A DNA stretch of 64,000 nt from CAWIUB01 sp963839175 (GTDB taxonomy: Bacteria > Actinomycetota > Actinomycetes > Mycobacteriales > Jatrophihabitantaceae). The notes beneath the pieces are model-generated. The model was not told the origin of the DNA and searched no databases. It saw only the letters and a list, made by a program, of their open reading frames with translations. Where the stretch lies: the NCBI GenBank assembly GCA_963839175.1, contig CAWIUB010000045.1:23457-87456 (forward strand), in the 5' to 3' direction. The position numbers were made by a program, and so were the translations under genes. Of this stretch, positions 35,738 to 43,902 are shown piece after piece (the first letter of the stretch is position 1; every line of letters starts with the position of its first letter).

Positions 35738-36111
35738 GCGTGCTTGTTGACACGGCCATCCTGATCGACCACCTGCGCGGCGACGAGCGCGCCGCGCGGC
35801 TCCTGGAGGTGCAGCGGACGGTCGGCCCACTGCATGCCAGCGAGATCACCCGGCTGGAGGTGCTGGCGGGAATGCGCCCCACTGAAGAAGAACCCACCCA
35901 GCTGTTGCTCTCCACCCTTATCTGGCATCCGGTCGACGCGGACGTCGCCGAACAGGCCGGAGCGCTCGGCCGGCACTGGCTGCCCCGTCACCACACCATC
36001 GACGGCGCCGACTTGGCGATTGCCGCCACTGCCATCGTGGCCGGCTGCGAGCTGCTGACGCTGAACGTGCGCCACTTCCCGATGTTCCCGCAGCTGCGCC
36101 GTCCCTACTGA
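35734..36111 (+). CDS. vapC: PIN-domain ribonuclease toxin, VapC
   Basis: 125 residues from GTG at 35734. PIN fold acidic residues visible: VDTAILIDHL (Asp), SEITRLEVLAGM (Glu), DGADLAIAATAI (Asp), with NVRHFPMFP near the end. VapC toxins are Mg2+-dependent RNases that cut tRNA or rRNA. Pairs with the overlapping VapB; convergent with pcrA. Confidence 0.92.
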   Translation: MSVLVDTAILIDHLRGDERAARLLEVQRTVGPLHASEITRLEVLAGMRPTEEEPTQLLLSTLIWHPVDADVAEQAGALGRHWLPRHHTIDGADLAIAATAIVAGCELLTLNVRHFPMFPQLRRPY

Positions 36112-36146
36112 TCTCCAACCTCCCCGATGATCTTGAGACGCAACCG

Positions 36147-38510
36147 TCAGAGCTTCTCGAGGGACGCGTAGCGCAGGACAAGCCACTTCGTCCCCGTGCT
36201 GCCGAAGTCGATCTGCGCCTGCGTTTTGTCGCCCGCGCCGCGCGTGTCGACCACGGTGCCGAGCCCCCAGGCGTCGTGGGTTACCCGATCGCCGACCTCG
36301 AGGTCGAGGACTGCCCGATTGCCGATGCCACCGCGCAGGCCGGACCCGGCCAGCCTGCCCGCGGCCATCTGCTCCTGGGCCGACCGGGTCGGTACGCGGT
36401 AGCCGTGGTCGCCGTAGTGGGAGGGCCCGTCGTCCTCGTAGGACGGGACGAACGGCTGCCGATCAACGGCGCCGGTCCAAGTCGCGAGATCGCCAGGAAT
36501 CTCGTCGAGGAACCGGGACGGCTGGTTCCACTGCGGCGCGCCCCACGCGCTGCGGCGCAGCGCCCGGGACAGGTACAGCCGCTCCCGGGCCCGGGTGATG
36601 CCCACGTAGGCCAGCCGACGCTCCTCGGCGAGCTCGGCCGGATCGTCGCGCGCCCGCAGGTGCGGGAAGACACCGTCCTCCATGCCGGTCAGGAACACCA
36701 CCGGGAACTCCAAACCCTTCGCCGTATGCAAGGTCATCAGCGTGACGACTCCCCGGCTGGCGTCCGGGACCGTATCGGCGTCCGCTACGAGGGAAACCTG
36801 TTCGAGGAACGCGTCGAGATCGCCTGCTTCCGCGGTGCCCGAACGCTGCTCCTCGAACTCGCGGGCGACGCTGACGAGCTCGCGCAGGTTGTCGACACGC
36901 CCCTCGTCCTGTGGGTCGCGGCTGGCCTCGAGCTCGCGCAGATACCCGGTCTTGTCCAGCACGGCTTCGAGGATCTCGCTGGGTGTGCCGTTCACGGCAA
37001 CCGAGCGGATCTCGGTCAGCATGATCAAGAAGTCCTGGATGGCGTTCAGCGAACGGGGGTTCATGCCCGGGGCAACGTCCGCGCGGTCAAGCGCCGCCCC
37101 GAACGAGATGCCCTCTCGCTCGGCCAGCGTCCCTACGCACGCTTCGGCGCGGTCGCCGATACCGCGGCGCGGGGTGTTCAGAATGCGGCGCAGGCTCACC
37201 ACGTCGTCAGGGTTGGCGATCACCCGCAGGTAGGCCAACGCGTCGCGGATCTCCTTGCGCTCGTAGAAGCGCACCGCGCCGACCACCTTGTACGGCAGGC
37301 CGACGCGGATGAACACCTCCTCGAACACCCGCGACTGCGCGTTCGTCCGGTAGAAGACCGCCACGTCGGACGGGGCCGCGACGTCGTGCTCGATGCGCTG
37401 CGCCACCCAGGCGGCCTCGTCGTGCTCGTTCTCCGCGACGTAACCGGTGATCGGCTCGCCCGCCCCCGCCTCGGACCACAGGTTCTTCGGTTTGCGATCG
37501 GGATTGCGGGCGATGACCGAGTTGGCGGCGGTCAGAATCGTCTGCGTAGAACGGTAATTCTGCTCAAGGAGGATCGTGGTGGTGTCCGGGTAGTCACGTT
37601 CGAACTCGAGAATGTTGCGGATCGTGGCCCCACGGAACGCGTAGATCGACTGGTCCGCGTCGCCCACCACGGCGAGCTCGGTGTTTGCCGAGGCGCCTGG
37701 ACTTACAGTCGGCGCGCCGCCTACCAGCTCACGCACCAGGACGTACTGCGCGTGGTTGGTGTCCTGGTACTCGTCCACCAGCACGTGCCGGAACCGCCGG
37801 CGATATCGCTCGGCCACGTCGTGGTGCTGCTGCAGCAGGCGCACAGTAGTCATGATCAGGTCGTCGAAGTCGAGTGCGTGCGCCTCAGCCAGCCGGTGCT
37901 GGTAGCGCGCGTAGGCCTCGGCCAGCACCTTCTCGCGGGCGCTTGTGGCTTGCTCGCTCCATTGCTCGGGCGTCACCAGCTCGTTCTTCAGATTGCTGAG
38001 CTGTGCCGACAGGCCACGCGCCGGGTACCGCTTGGGATCTAGGTCGAGCTCGCGCCCAACCAACGTCATCAGCCGCTTCGCGTCGTCGGCGTCGTAGATC
38101 GAGAACGACGACTTGAGCCCGAGCGCCTTGCCGTCGGCCCTCAGCATGCGTACGCACATCGAATGGAACGTGCCGACCCACATCGCCTTGGCGCGCGGCC
38201 CGACCAGCGCCGCGACCCGGTCCTTCATCTCGCCGGCGGCCTTGTTGGTAAACGTGATCGCCAGAATCTCGCCCGGCTGCGCCCCGCGTTCGGCCAGCAG
38301 GTAGGCGATCCGGTGGGTAAGCACCCGCGTCTTGCCGGAGCCGGCACCCGCGACGATCAGCAACGGGCTGCCTTCGTGGACGACAGCCGCGCGCTGCTGC
38401 GGGTTGAGCCCCGCGAGCAGGGTCGCAGGGTCGACCGCGATCTTCGCCCGGGGACGCCGCTCGGGCGGCGAATCGGGCGTCGTTACGAGGGTGTCGGCGT
38501 CGGTAGTCAT
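36147..38510 (-). CDS. pcrA: ATP-dependent DNA helicase PcrA/UvrD1
   Basis: 787-residue superfamily 1A 3'-5' helicase for repair and replication-fork maintenance. Walker A VAGAGSGKT; LAITFTNKAAGEM; DEYQDTNHAQY (Walker B); VGDADQSIYAFRGA; LLEQNYRST; TLHTAKGLEFPVVF; YVGITRARERLYL; C-terminal Tudor-like RNAP-binding region VGDRVTHDAWGLGTVV. Between DEYQDTN and VVGDADQS it has extra residues GGAPTVSPGAS (about 264-275) from an inserted palindromic repeat. Divergent from the chorismate mutase gene, as in mycobacteria. Confidence 0.96.
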   Translation of the reverse strand: MTTDADTLVTTPDSPPERRPRAKIAVDPATLLAGLNPQQRAAVVHEGSPLLIVAGAGSGKTRVLTHRIAYLLAERGAQPGEILAITFTNKAAGEMKDRVAALVGPRAKAMWVGTFHSMCVRMLRADGKALGLKSSFSIYDADDAKRLMTLVGRELDLDPKRYPARGLSAQLSNLKNELVTPEQWSEQATSAREKVLAEAYARYQHRLAEAHALDFDDLIMTTVRLLQQHHDVAERYRRRFRHVLVDEYQDTNHAQYVLVRELVGGAPTVSPGASANTELAVVGDADQSIYAFRGATIRNILEFERDYPDTTTILLEQNYRSTQTILTAANSVIARNPDRKPKNLWSEAGAGEPITGYVAENEHDEAAWVAQRIEHDVAAPSDVAVFYRTNAQSRVFEEVFIRVGLPYKVVGAVRFYERKEIRDALAYLRVIANPDDVVSLRRILNTPRRGIGDRAEACVGTLAEREGISFGAALDRADVAPGMNPRSLNAIQDFLIMLTEIRSVAVNGTPSEILEAVLDKTGYLRELEASRDPQDEGRVDNLRELVSVAREFEEQRSGTAEAGDLDAFLEQVSLVADADTVPDASRGVVTLMTLHTAKGLEFPVVFLTGMEDGVFPHLRARDDPAELAEERRLAYVGITRARERLYLSRALRRSAWGAPQWNQPSRFLDEIPGDLATWTGAVDRQPFVPSYEDDGPSHYGDHGYRVPTRSAQEQMAAGRLAGSGLRGGIGNRAVLDLEVGDRVTHDAWGLGTVVDTRGAGDKTQAQIDFGSTGTKWLVLRYASLEKL
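37687..37721. repeat. Dispersed palindromic element inside pcrA, copy B
   Basis: Identical over 35 bp to copy A in the DUF2079 gene but antisense to pcrA, so it encodes GGAPTVSPGAS. It falls in a surface loop region just before the VVGDADQS motif, where insertions are likely tolerated. Confidence 0.9.
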
Positions 38511-38553
38511 CTATCGTCAGCCTACGGGCGGCCCGCCGACCCACCACCGCCGC

Positions 38554-38586
38554 TTGCCCCAACGGTGCCGGACGTGTCACCATCTA
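38554..38586 (+). promoter_or_regulatory. Possible promoter of the chorismate mutase leader
   Basis: TTGCCC at 38554 and, 18 bases later, a -10-like CACCAT at 38578. This would start transcription at or next to the leader GTG (38590), giving a leaderless leader peptide. The -10 match is poor, and the call rests mainly on position. Confidence 0.35.
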
Positions 38587-38589
38587 GCT

Positions 38590-38655
38590 GTGCGCAGTCA
38601 CGCCTACGTGTTTTTCTACGGGTACCGCAGCTCGGTGCCCGTCGTTACTGGCTGA
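38590..38655 (+). CDS. Tyr/Phe-rich leader peptide of the chorismate mutase attenuator
   Basis: 21-codon ORF: GTG start, then RSHAYVFFYGYRSSVPVVTG and TGA. Five aromatic codons (Tyr, Phe, Phe, Tyr, Tyr) lie within seven codons (38605-38625), the end products of the pathway branch controlled by chorismate mutase. Downstream are an antiterminator and terminator arranged so that stalling at these codons would free the upstream antiterminator arm. No ribosome site is obvious, so initiation may be leaderless. Confidence 0.82.
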   Translation: MRSHAYVFFYGYRSSVPVVTG

Positions 38656-38671
38656 CCACATCCCAACGACG
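38640..38671 (+). promoter_or_regulatory. Antiterminator stem of the attenuator
   Basis: CGTCGTT (38640-38646) can pair with AACGACG (38665-38671). The first arm lies in the last leader codons before the stop, so a ribosome finishing the leader covers it. The second arm overlaps the left arm of the terminator, making the two structures exclusive. A further hairpin GGGTACCG/CGGTGCCC (38620-38640) could be the pause or competing stem. Confidence 0.75.
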
Positions 38672-38699
38672 CCCCGGGCCGCGAGCCTCGGGGCGTTTT
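38668..38699 (+). terminator. Intrinsic terminator of the attenuator
   Basis: GC-rich stem CGCCCCG (38670-38676) with CGGGGCG (38689-38695), extended by A-U and G-U pairs, 8-10-nt loop, then TTTT. It lies between the leader peptide stop and the chorismate mutase ATG at 38741. Confidence 0.88.
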
Positions 38700-38740
38700 C
38701 GTGTCCGGGGCCGGGCCGATACCCAGCGAAGGAACGCACC

Positions 38741-39016
38741 ATGACCGGTACCGACACACTCGCCGAGATCGATGACGCAGACACGATCTCGACCCTGCGC
38801 GGCCAGATCGATTCGCTGGACCAGGCGATCGCCCGGCTTGTCGCCGAACGTGTCAGGCTATCGACCCGGGTGCAGATCGCCCGGCTGAACGCCGGGGGCA
38901 CCCGGGTCGAGTTGGGCCGCGAACGGGTGATCCTGGACGGGTACCGCCGGGCCCTCGGGTCGGACGGCCCGCTTATCGGCGAGGCGGTACTGCGGGTGTG
39001 CCGCGGGGCCCGCTGA
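38741..39016 (+). CDS. aroQ: Chorismate mutase, AroQ type
   Basis: Converts chorismate to prephenate, the committed step to Phe and Tyr. 91 residues: ISTLRGQIDSLDQAIARLVAERVRLSTRVQIARLNAG shows the AroQ helix 1 with its active-site Arg, and RVELGRERVILDGYR the second active-site helix. AGGAAC precedes the ATG. Mycobacterial counterparts of this small cytosolic form work with DAHP synthase. Regulated by the leader-peptide attenuator upstream (inferred). Confidence 0.93.
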   Translation: MTGTDTLAEIDDADTISTLRGQIDSLDQAIARLVAERVRLSTRVQIARLNAGGTRVELGRERVILDGYRRALGSDGPLIGEAVLRVCRGAR

Positions 39017-39035
39017 ACGCGCTCCGCCCGCATCA

Positions 39036-39671
39036 CTACAGCATGCGTCGATCGACGGCCCACCGGGTGAGCTGATGTCGGTTGGACAGCTGCAGCTTGC
39101 GCAGCACGTTGGAGGCATGCGTCTCGACGGTCTTGATCGAGATGAACAGCTGTGCCGCGATCTCCTTGTAGGCATAACCGCGCGCGAGCAGCCGCAGTAC
39201 CTCGAGCTCACGTGGGGTGAGCTGGTCGAGCTCCGGGTCGACGGAGGGCGTCACCGGTGCGTCCCGGAACGCGTCGAGCACGAACCCGGCCAGCCGCGGG
39301 CTGAAGACCACGTCGCCGTCGGCGACCCGCCGGATCGCGTCCGCGAGCTCTGCGGCCGAGATCGTCTTGGTGACGTAGCCGCGGGCACCGGCGCGGATGA
39401 TCTCGATGACGTCCTCTGCGGCATCGGACACCGACAGGGCCAGGAAGCGGGATTGCGTCTCCCCCACACCCGCGATCACGGCCAGCCCGCCGCCGTCGGG
39501 CATGTGCACGTCGAGCAACACGACGTCCGGACGCCTCGCCCCGATGCCTTCGATAGCCTCAGCGACCGTACCCGCCTCGCCGACCACGTCGACCCGGTCG
39601 CCCAGCTCGGCGCGCACCCCGGTGCGGAACATCGCGTGGTCGTCGACGAGGAACACCGTGCGGCTGGTCAT
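39036..39671 (-). CDS. NarL/LuxR-family response regulator
   Basis: 211 residues. Receiver domain (1-120): VFLVDDHAMF acidic pair, phospho-acceptor Asp in VVLLDVHMPDGGG, YVTKTISAAEL with conserved Lys. LuxR-type HTH at the C-terminus: LTPRELEVLRLLARGYAYKEIAAQLFISIKTVETH. Its ATG overlaps the stop of the sensor kinase gene by 4 bp, so it is the cognate partner of the PspC-domain kinase. Confidence 0.94.
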   Translation of the reverse strand: MTSRTVFLVDDHAMFRTGVRAELGDRVDVVGEAGTVAEAIEGIGARRPDVVLLDVHMPDGGGLAVIAGVGETQSRFLALSVSDAAEDVIEIIRAGARGYVTKTISAAELADAIRRVADGDVVFSPRLAGFVLDAFRDAPVTPSVDPELDQLTPRELEVLRLLARGYAYKEIAAQLFISIKTVETHASNVLRKLQLSNRHQLTRWAVDRRML

Positions 39672-40867
39672 CGCGCCATCCTGATCTCGACCTCGGTGCC
39701 GCTTCCCGCGGCCGTGCGGACGGTCACCTGGCCGCCGTGCCGCTCGACCCGGCCGATGATCGAGCCGCGAACGCCCTGCCGATCGCCGGCCACGTCGTCC
39801 AGGTCGAATCCGGTCCCCCGGTCGCGGACGTAGACCTCCACGGCGTCGTCTTCGACCTCGGCGTACAGCGAAACGGTATCCACCCCGGCGTGCTTGGCCG
39901 CGTTGACCAGCGCCTCGCGACTTGCTGCGACGACTGCGGCCAGGTTGGCGTCCATCGGCGCGTCGCCGACCACGACCACGTCGACCGTGATCGCGTAGTC
40001 GTCCTCGACCTCGCCGGCTGTGGTCTTCAGCCCGTCGGCCAGCTGGCCGGTGGGCGTACGCATGTCGTAGAGCAGGGTTCGTAGCTCCCGCTCCTGGCCG
40101 CGCGCCAGCCGGGCCACCTCACGCGGGGAAGCCGCGTTGCGCTGGATGAGCGCGAGGGTCTGCAGCACCGAGTCGTGCAGGTGCGCGGCGATCTCGGCGC
40201 GCTCCTGCGAGCGGATGCGCTCGCGGCGCTCCTCCCCGAGCTCGGTGACCATCCGCATCCACCAGGGCCCGGTGATCAGGGCCAGACCAATCACGGTCAC
40301 CACGACAGCCACGAACGCGTCACGGACGGCGAAGATGTCCGTGCGCGGCAGCACCGCTACCGCGCCGATGACAACCAGGCCGACGCCCGCCAGCAGGCGG
40401 ATCCGCCCTGTCCGCGCGTCCGCATCGGCGGACAGCGAGCTGCGCGACAGCCGCCACCAGTGGGCCCGCTGCGTCTCAGTGGCCTGTCGCCAGATCAGGG
40501 CCGCGCCAAAAACGGCGAACACGGACGGGATGAACAAGTTGCCCAGGGGCATCGTCCGGGCTAGCCCAAACAGGGCGCCGACGGCGACGATCGTGCCGAT
40601 GACATAGCCCAACCATGCGGGTATCCGCGCCGACCCAGCCTGACCCTCGGGCGTGGGCAGCACGATCCAGAACACGCCGTAGAGCGGGATTCCGATGCCG
40701 CCCGCCACCGTGAGCAGGACGAAGACGAGGCGTACGGCAGCAGCCGAGACTTCGAGGTGGTCGGCGATCCCGCCCGCGACGCCGCCGATGATCCGCTTCT
40801 GGGCACGCCGGTACAGCCGGGGCGGTCCGACCGACGCAGTCGTTGGCGTCGATGCAGCCGTGGTCAC
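39668..40867 (-). CDS. Sensor histidine kinase with N-terminal PspC domain
   Basis: 399 residues from GTG at 40867. PspC domain first (RRAQKRIIGGVAGGIADHLEVSAAAVRLVFVLLTVAGGIGIPLYGVFWIVL), then about five further membrane segments, a HisKA_3 dimerisation helix with AAHLHDSVLQTLALIQRNA (phospho-His), and a HATPase domain (VNAAKHAGVDTVSLY; VRDRGTGFDLDDV). Class found in actinobacteria next to a divergent PspC protein, as here; usually linked to envelope stress. Confidence 0.92.
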   Translation of the reverse strand: MTTAASTPTTASVGPPRLYRRAQKRIIGGVAGGIADHLEVSAAAVRLVFVLLTVAGGIGIPLYGVFWIVLPTPEGQAGSARIPAWLGYVIGTIVAVGALFGLARTMPLGNLFIPSVFAVFGAALIWRQATETQRAHWWRLSRSSLSADADARTGRIRLLAGVGLVVIGAVAVLPRTDIFAVRDAFVAVVVTVIGLALITGPWWMRMVTELGEERRERIRSQERAEIAAHLHDSVLQTLALIQRNAASPREVARLARGQERELRTLLYDMRTPTGQLADGLKTTAGEVEDDYAITVDVVVVGDAPMDANLAAVVAASREALVNAAKHAGVDTVSLYAEVEDDAVEVYVRDRGTGFDLDDVAGDRQGVRGSIIGRVERHGGQVTVRTAAGSGTEVEIRMAR

Positions 40868-41065
40868 GCCCCCATCTTCGCCGCCGGGACGTATCCCGCG
40901 CATCCGGCGGCACCCCGATCTCGCGGGGAGCCGCGATTCAGGGTGAGATCAGGGTCGTGCCCGATGCGCGGCGGGACGCCCGTCCAGCACAGTCGATCGC
41001 ATGACGACTACTCCCGCCGGCCTCCTCCCTGCGCTCCTGTTGTGTGCTCGATCGGAGGCCGGCTC

Positions 41066-42196
41066 GTGACGACGATGACTGACGACCTGACGCCACCCAC
41101 CACACCGCCGCGCGTGCTTCGGCGCAGTGACAGCGACCGGATGGTAGCCGGCGTTTCCGGCGGACTCGGCGAGTACTTCGGCGTCGACCCGGTGCTGTTT
41201 CGCGTGCTGTTCGGCGTGTCGGCCTTCTTCGGGGGCTTCGGCGTGCTGGCCTACCTGATCGCGTGGGCCATCATCCCCGAACGCGGCGCGCAGCACGCGG
41301 CAATCGATCGGCTGATCGCGGCCTTGCGCCGGCGCAACGTCCCGGTGTGGATCGCGTTCGGGGCGATCACCGTTGTCGCCTTGATCGTGCTGTTCGGCTG
41401 GCACCGGCCGTGGCCGTTCGCCCCGCTGATCCTGCTCGCGATCCTGCTGGTGATCGTGCTGGGCCGGCGCAGGCGCCCAACGGCGATGCCCGAAGCACCG
41501 GTCGACACGACCGCCAACTACTCGCTACCGCAAGCCACCACCGACACGCGGACGGAGCTCAATGCGTGGGTGGCCGAGTCACGGTCCGCCAGGCAGGCCC
41601 GGCGCTCGCGCAACCGGCCGATCCGCGTTGCCACGTGGAGCGTCCTGGTGCTGACGCTCATCGGGCTCGGGATCGCCGACGCGGTGACCGGGATCCGGAT
41701 TCCTGTCTATTTCTGGACGATTGGCGGCATCGTCATCGCGGCGCTGATCGTCGGCGCGATCATCCGGCGTCCGGTGTGGGGCTTCGCGTTCCTGTTGCTC
41801 CCGGCCGCAATCGGCGTCATCGCCCTCGGCGGGACGACAGTGAGCCTGCACGATGGATCCGGGGACCGGCTGCTGACGCCGACGTCGTCCGGCCAGCTGC
41901 CGGCCGACTCCCGGATGGCGTTCGGACGCACCACGCTCGACCTTCGCCAGCTGCCGACGTCCGACACGGGCGGCGCCCGGATCGAACAAGCCACCGGCCA
42001 GGTCAAGATCATCGTGCCGCGATCGTCGGACGTCCGCGTCCATGCGGCGCTGCGCTTCGGCACGATCGAGGTCGACGGCGCCGAGCTGCACTCCGGCTAC
42101 AACTTCGACCGCGACGTGGTGACCGGCACCGGCAACGCGATCACGATCAACGTCCGGCTGGAGGACGGCGCCGTCACGATCGAGCACGCCGGCTGA
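41066..42196 (+). CDS. PspC-domain membrane protein, divergent from the PspC kinase
   Basis: 376 residues from GTG at 41066 with GGAGG seven bases upstream. PspC domain at the N-terminus (RVLRRSDSDRMVAGVSGGLGEYFGVDPVLFRVLFGVSAFFGG), then about six membrane helices and a C-terminal soluble beta-rich domain (from about residue 270, RMAFGRTTLDLRQLP ... NVRLEDGAVTIEHAG) like the LiaF/DUF1707-type sensor regions. Probably a target or modulator of the adjacent two-component system. Confidence 0.87.
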   Translation: MTTMTDDLTPPTTPPRVLRRSDSDRMVAGVSGGLGEYFGVDPVLFRVLFGVSAFFGGFGVLAYLIAWAIIPERGAQHAAIDRLIAALRRRNVPVWIAFGAITVVALIVLFGWHRPWPFAPLILLAILLVIVLGRRRRPTAMPEAPVDTTANYSLPQATTDTRTELNAWVAESRSARQARRSRNRPIRVATWSVLVLTLIGLGIADAVTGIRIPVYFWTIGGIVIAALIVGAIIRRPVWGFAFLLLPAAIGVIALGGTTVSLHDGSGDRLLTPTSSGQLPADSRMAFGRTTLDLRQLPTSDTGGARIEQATGQVKIIVPRSSDVRVHAALRFGTIEVDGAELHSGYNFDRDVVTGTGNAITINVRLEDGAVTIEHAG

Positions 42197-42206
42197 GCTT
42201 CGACTG

Positions 42207-42277
42207 CACCCTGCTTCGCTACAGCTGTGACCAGATTGCCGCGGCGAGAACGGTCACAGCCATAGCGAAGCGGGGTG
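42207..42277. terminator. Long hairpin between convergent pspC and guaA genes
   Basis: Two 26-nt arms (42207-42232 and 42252-42277) pair with one G-U and a two-base internal loop, around a 19-nt loop. The arms hold CACCC..GCTTCGCTA..GCTGTGACC. No T-run follows on either strand, so it is either a bidirectional structural terminator or the remains of a small miniature transposable element. Confidence 0.65.
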
Positions 42278-42319
42278 GGCAGGCACTCAGCCAAGCTCGG
42301 CACCAGACCGTGAAGTAGC

Positions 42320-43882
42320 TCATTCCCACTCGATCGTGCCGGGTGGCTTTGACGTCAGGTCCAACACGACGCGATTCACCTCGCGGACCTCGTTAGTGAT
42401 CCGGGTCGAGATCCGCTCGAGCACGTCGTACGGTACGCGCGCCCAGTCGGCAGTCATCGCGTCCTCGGATGAGACGGGGCGCAGCACCACCGGGTGGCCG
42501 TACGTCCGCCCGTCCCCTTGGACGCCGACCGACCGCACGTCGGCCAGCAGCACCACCGGGCACTGCCAGATCTCTCGGTCGAGCCCGGCGGCGGACAGCT
42601 CCGCCCGGACGATCGCGTCCGCCCGGCGCAGGACGTCCAGCCGCTTCGCGGTGATCGAGCCGACGATGCGAATCGCCAGGCCCGGCCCCGGAAACGGCTG
42701 CCGCCATACGATCTCGCGCGGCAAGCCCAGCTGCTCCCCGACCCGGCGCACCTCGTCCTTGAACAACGACCGCAGCGGCTCGACGAGCGCAAACTGCAGA
42801 TCGTCCGGCAGCCCGCCGACATTGTGGTGGCTCTTGATGTTCGCGGTGCCGGCACCACCGCCGGACTCGACGACGTCGGGATACAACGTGCCCTGCACCA
42901 GGAAGTCGACGCTCTCGCCGTGCTCGCCCGCCTCGGCGACCACCTCGCGGGCGGCCGTCTCGAAGACCCGGATGAACTCCCGGCCGATGATCTTGCGCTT
43001 CTCCTCCGGATCCCTCACCCCGCGTAGCGCGTCGAGGAACTGCCCGGTGGCGTCCACGACCTCGAGCCGAACTCCCGTCGCGGCAACGAAATCGCGCTCG
43101 ACCTGCTCGGCCTCGCCAGCGCGCAGCAGCCCATGATCGACGAACACACAGGTGAGCTGGTCACCAATCGCCCGCTGGACGAGCGCCGCGGCCACGGCCG
43201 AGTCGACGCCGCCGGACAGCCCGCAGATGGCGCGCTTGCCGCCGACCTGTGCGCGGATCGCCGAGACCTGCTCGTCGATGATGTTGGCCTCGGTCCACTG
43301 TGGCCGGACACCTGCTACCTCGGTCAAGAAGCGCTGGATGACGGTCTGCCCGTGCGCGGTATGCAGTACCTCGGGGTGGAACTGCACACCGGCCAGCCGC
43401 CGGGCGAGATCCTCGAACGCGGCCACCGGGGCGCCTGCCGAGCTCCCGGTGACGACGAAGCCGTCGGGGGCCCGGATGACCTCGTTGCCGTGGCTCATCC
43501 ACACCTGCTGGGTTTCGGGCAGGCCGCGCAGCAGCACGCCCGGTGTCGTCACGTGCAGCGCCGTGCGCCCGAACTCGCTGCCGCCGGTGTCCGCGACATC
43601 GCCGCCCAGCGCCTGCGCCATCGCCTGAAAGCCGTAGCAGATCCCGAAGACCGGGACGCCGGCCGTGAACAAACCCGGATCCGCTTGCGGCGCACCGTCG
43701 GCGTACACCGACGAGGGCCCGCCCGACAGGATGATCGCCTTGGGTCGCCGCGCGATCAGATCAGCCACCGACGTCGTGTGCGGGACGATCTCGGAGTAGA
43801 CGTGTGCCTCGCGCACCCGGCGGGCGATCAGCTGCGCGTACTGCGCGCCGTAGTCGACGACCAGCACCAGGTCCGGCTGCAC
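42320..43882 (-). CDS. guaA: GMP synthase (glutamine-hydrolysing)
   Basis: Aminates XMP to GMP. 520 residues from GTG at 43882. Glutamine amidotransferase domain with nucleophile Cys in VFGICYGFQAMAQALGG and His/Glu in GVQFHPEVLHT; ATP pyrophosphatase domain with ICGLSGGVDSAVAAAL; C-terminal dimerisation domain ending LTSKPPGTIEWE. Lies 20 bp downstream of an SDR gene in the same direction. guaB3 and guaB are further along the window. Confidence 0.97.
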   Translation of the reverse strand: MQPDLVLVVDYGAQYAQLIARRVREAHVYSEIVPHTTSVADLIARRPKAIILSGGPSSVYADGAPQADPGLFTAGVPVFGICYGFQAMAQALGGDVADTGGSEFGRTALHVTTPGVLLRGLPETQQVWMSHGNEVIRAPDGFVVTGSSAGAPVAAFEDLARRLAGVQFHPEVLHTAHGQTVIQRFLTEVAGVRPQWTEANIIDEQVSAIRAQVGGKRAICGLSGGVDSAVAAALVQRAIGDQLTCVFVDHGLLRAGEAEQVERDFVAATGVRLEVVDATGQFLDALRGVRDPEEKRKIIGREFIRVFETAAREVVAEAGEHGESVDFLVQGTLYPDVVESGGGAGTANIKSHHNVGGLPDDLQFALVEPLRSLFKDEVRRVGEQLGLPREIVWRQPFPGPGLAIRIVGSITAKRLDVLRRADAIVRAELSAAGLDREIWQCPVVLLADVRSVGVQGDGRTYGHPVVLRPVSSEDAMTADWARVPYDVLERISTRITNEVREVNRVVLDLTSKPPGTIEWE

Positions 43883-43902
43883 ATCGGCAGTCTACGGAAG
43901 CG

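Noticed and set aside
36276..38042. 588-residue open frame antisense to pcrA
   Set aside because: Pure shadow of pcrA in GC-rich DNA: low-complexity Arg/Val/Asp composition, no family motif, no ribosome site.
38523..38589. T-box or amino-acid riboswitch before aroQ
   Set aside because: No T-box motif (TGGN, AGGGTGG) is seen; the peptide attenuator explains the leader fully.
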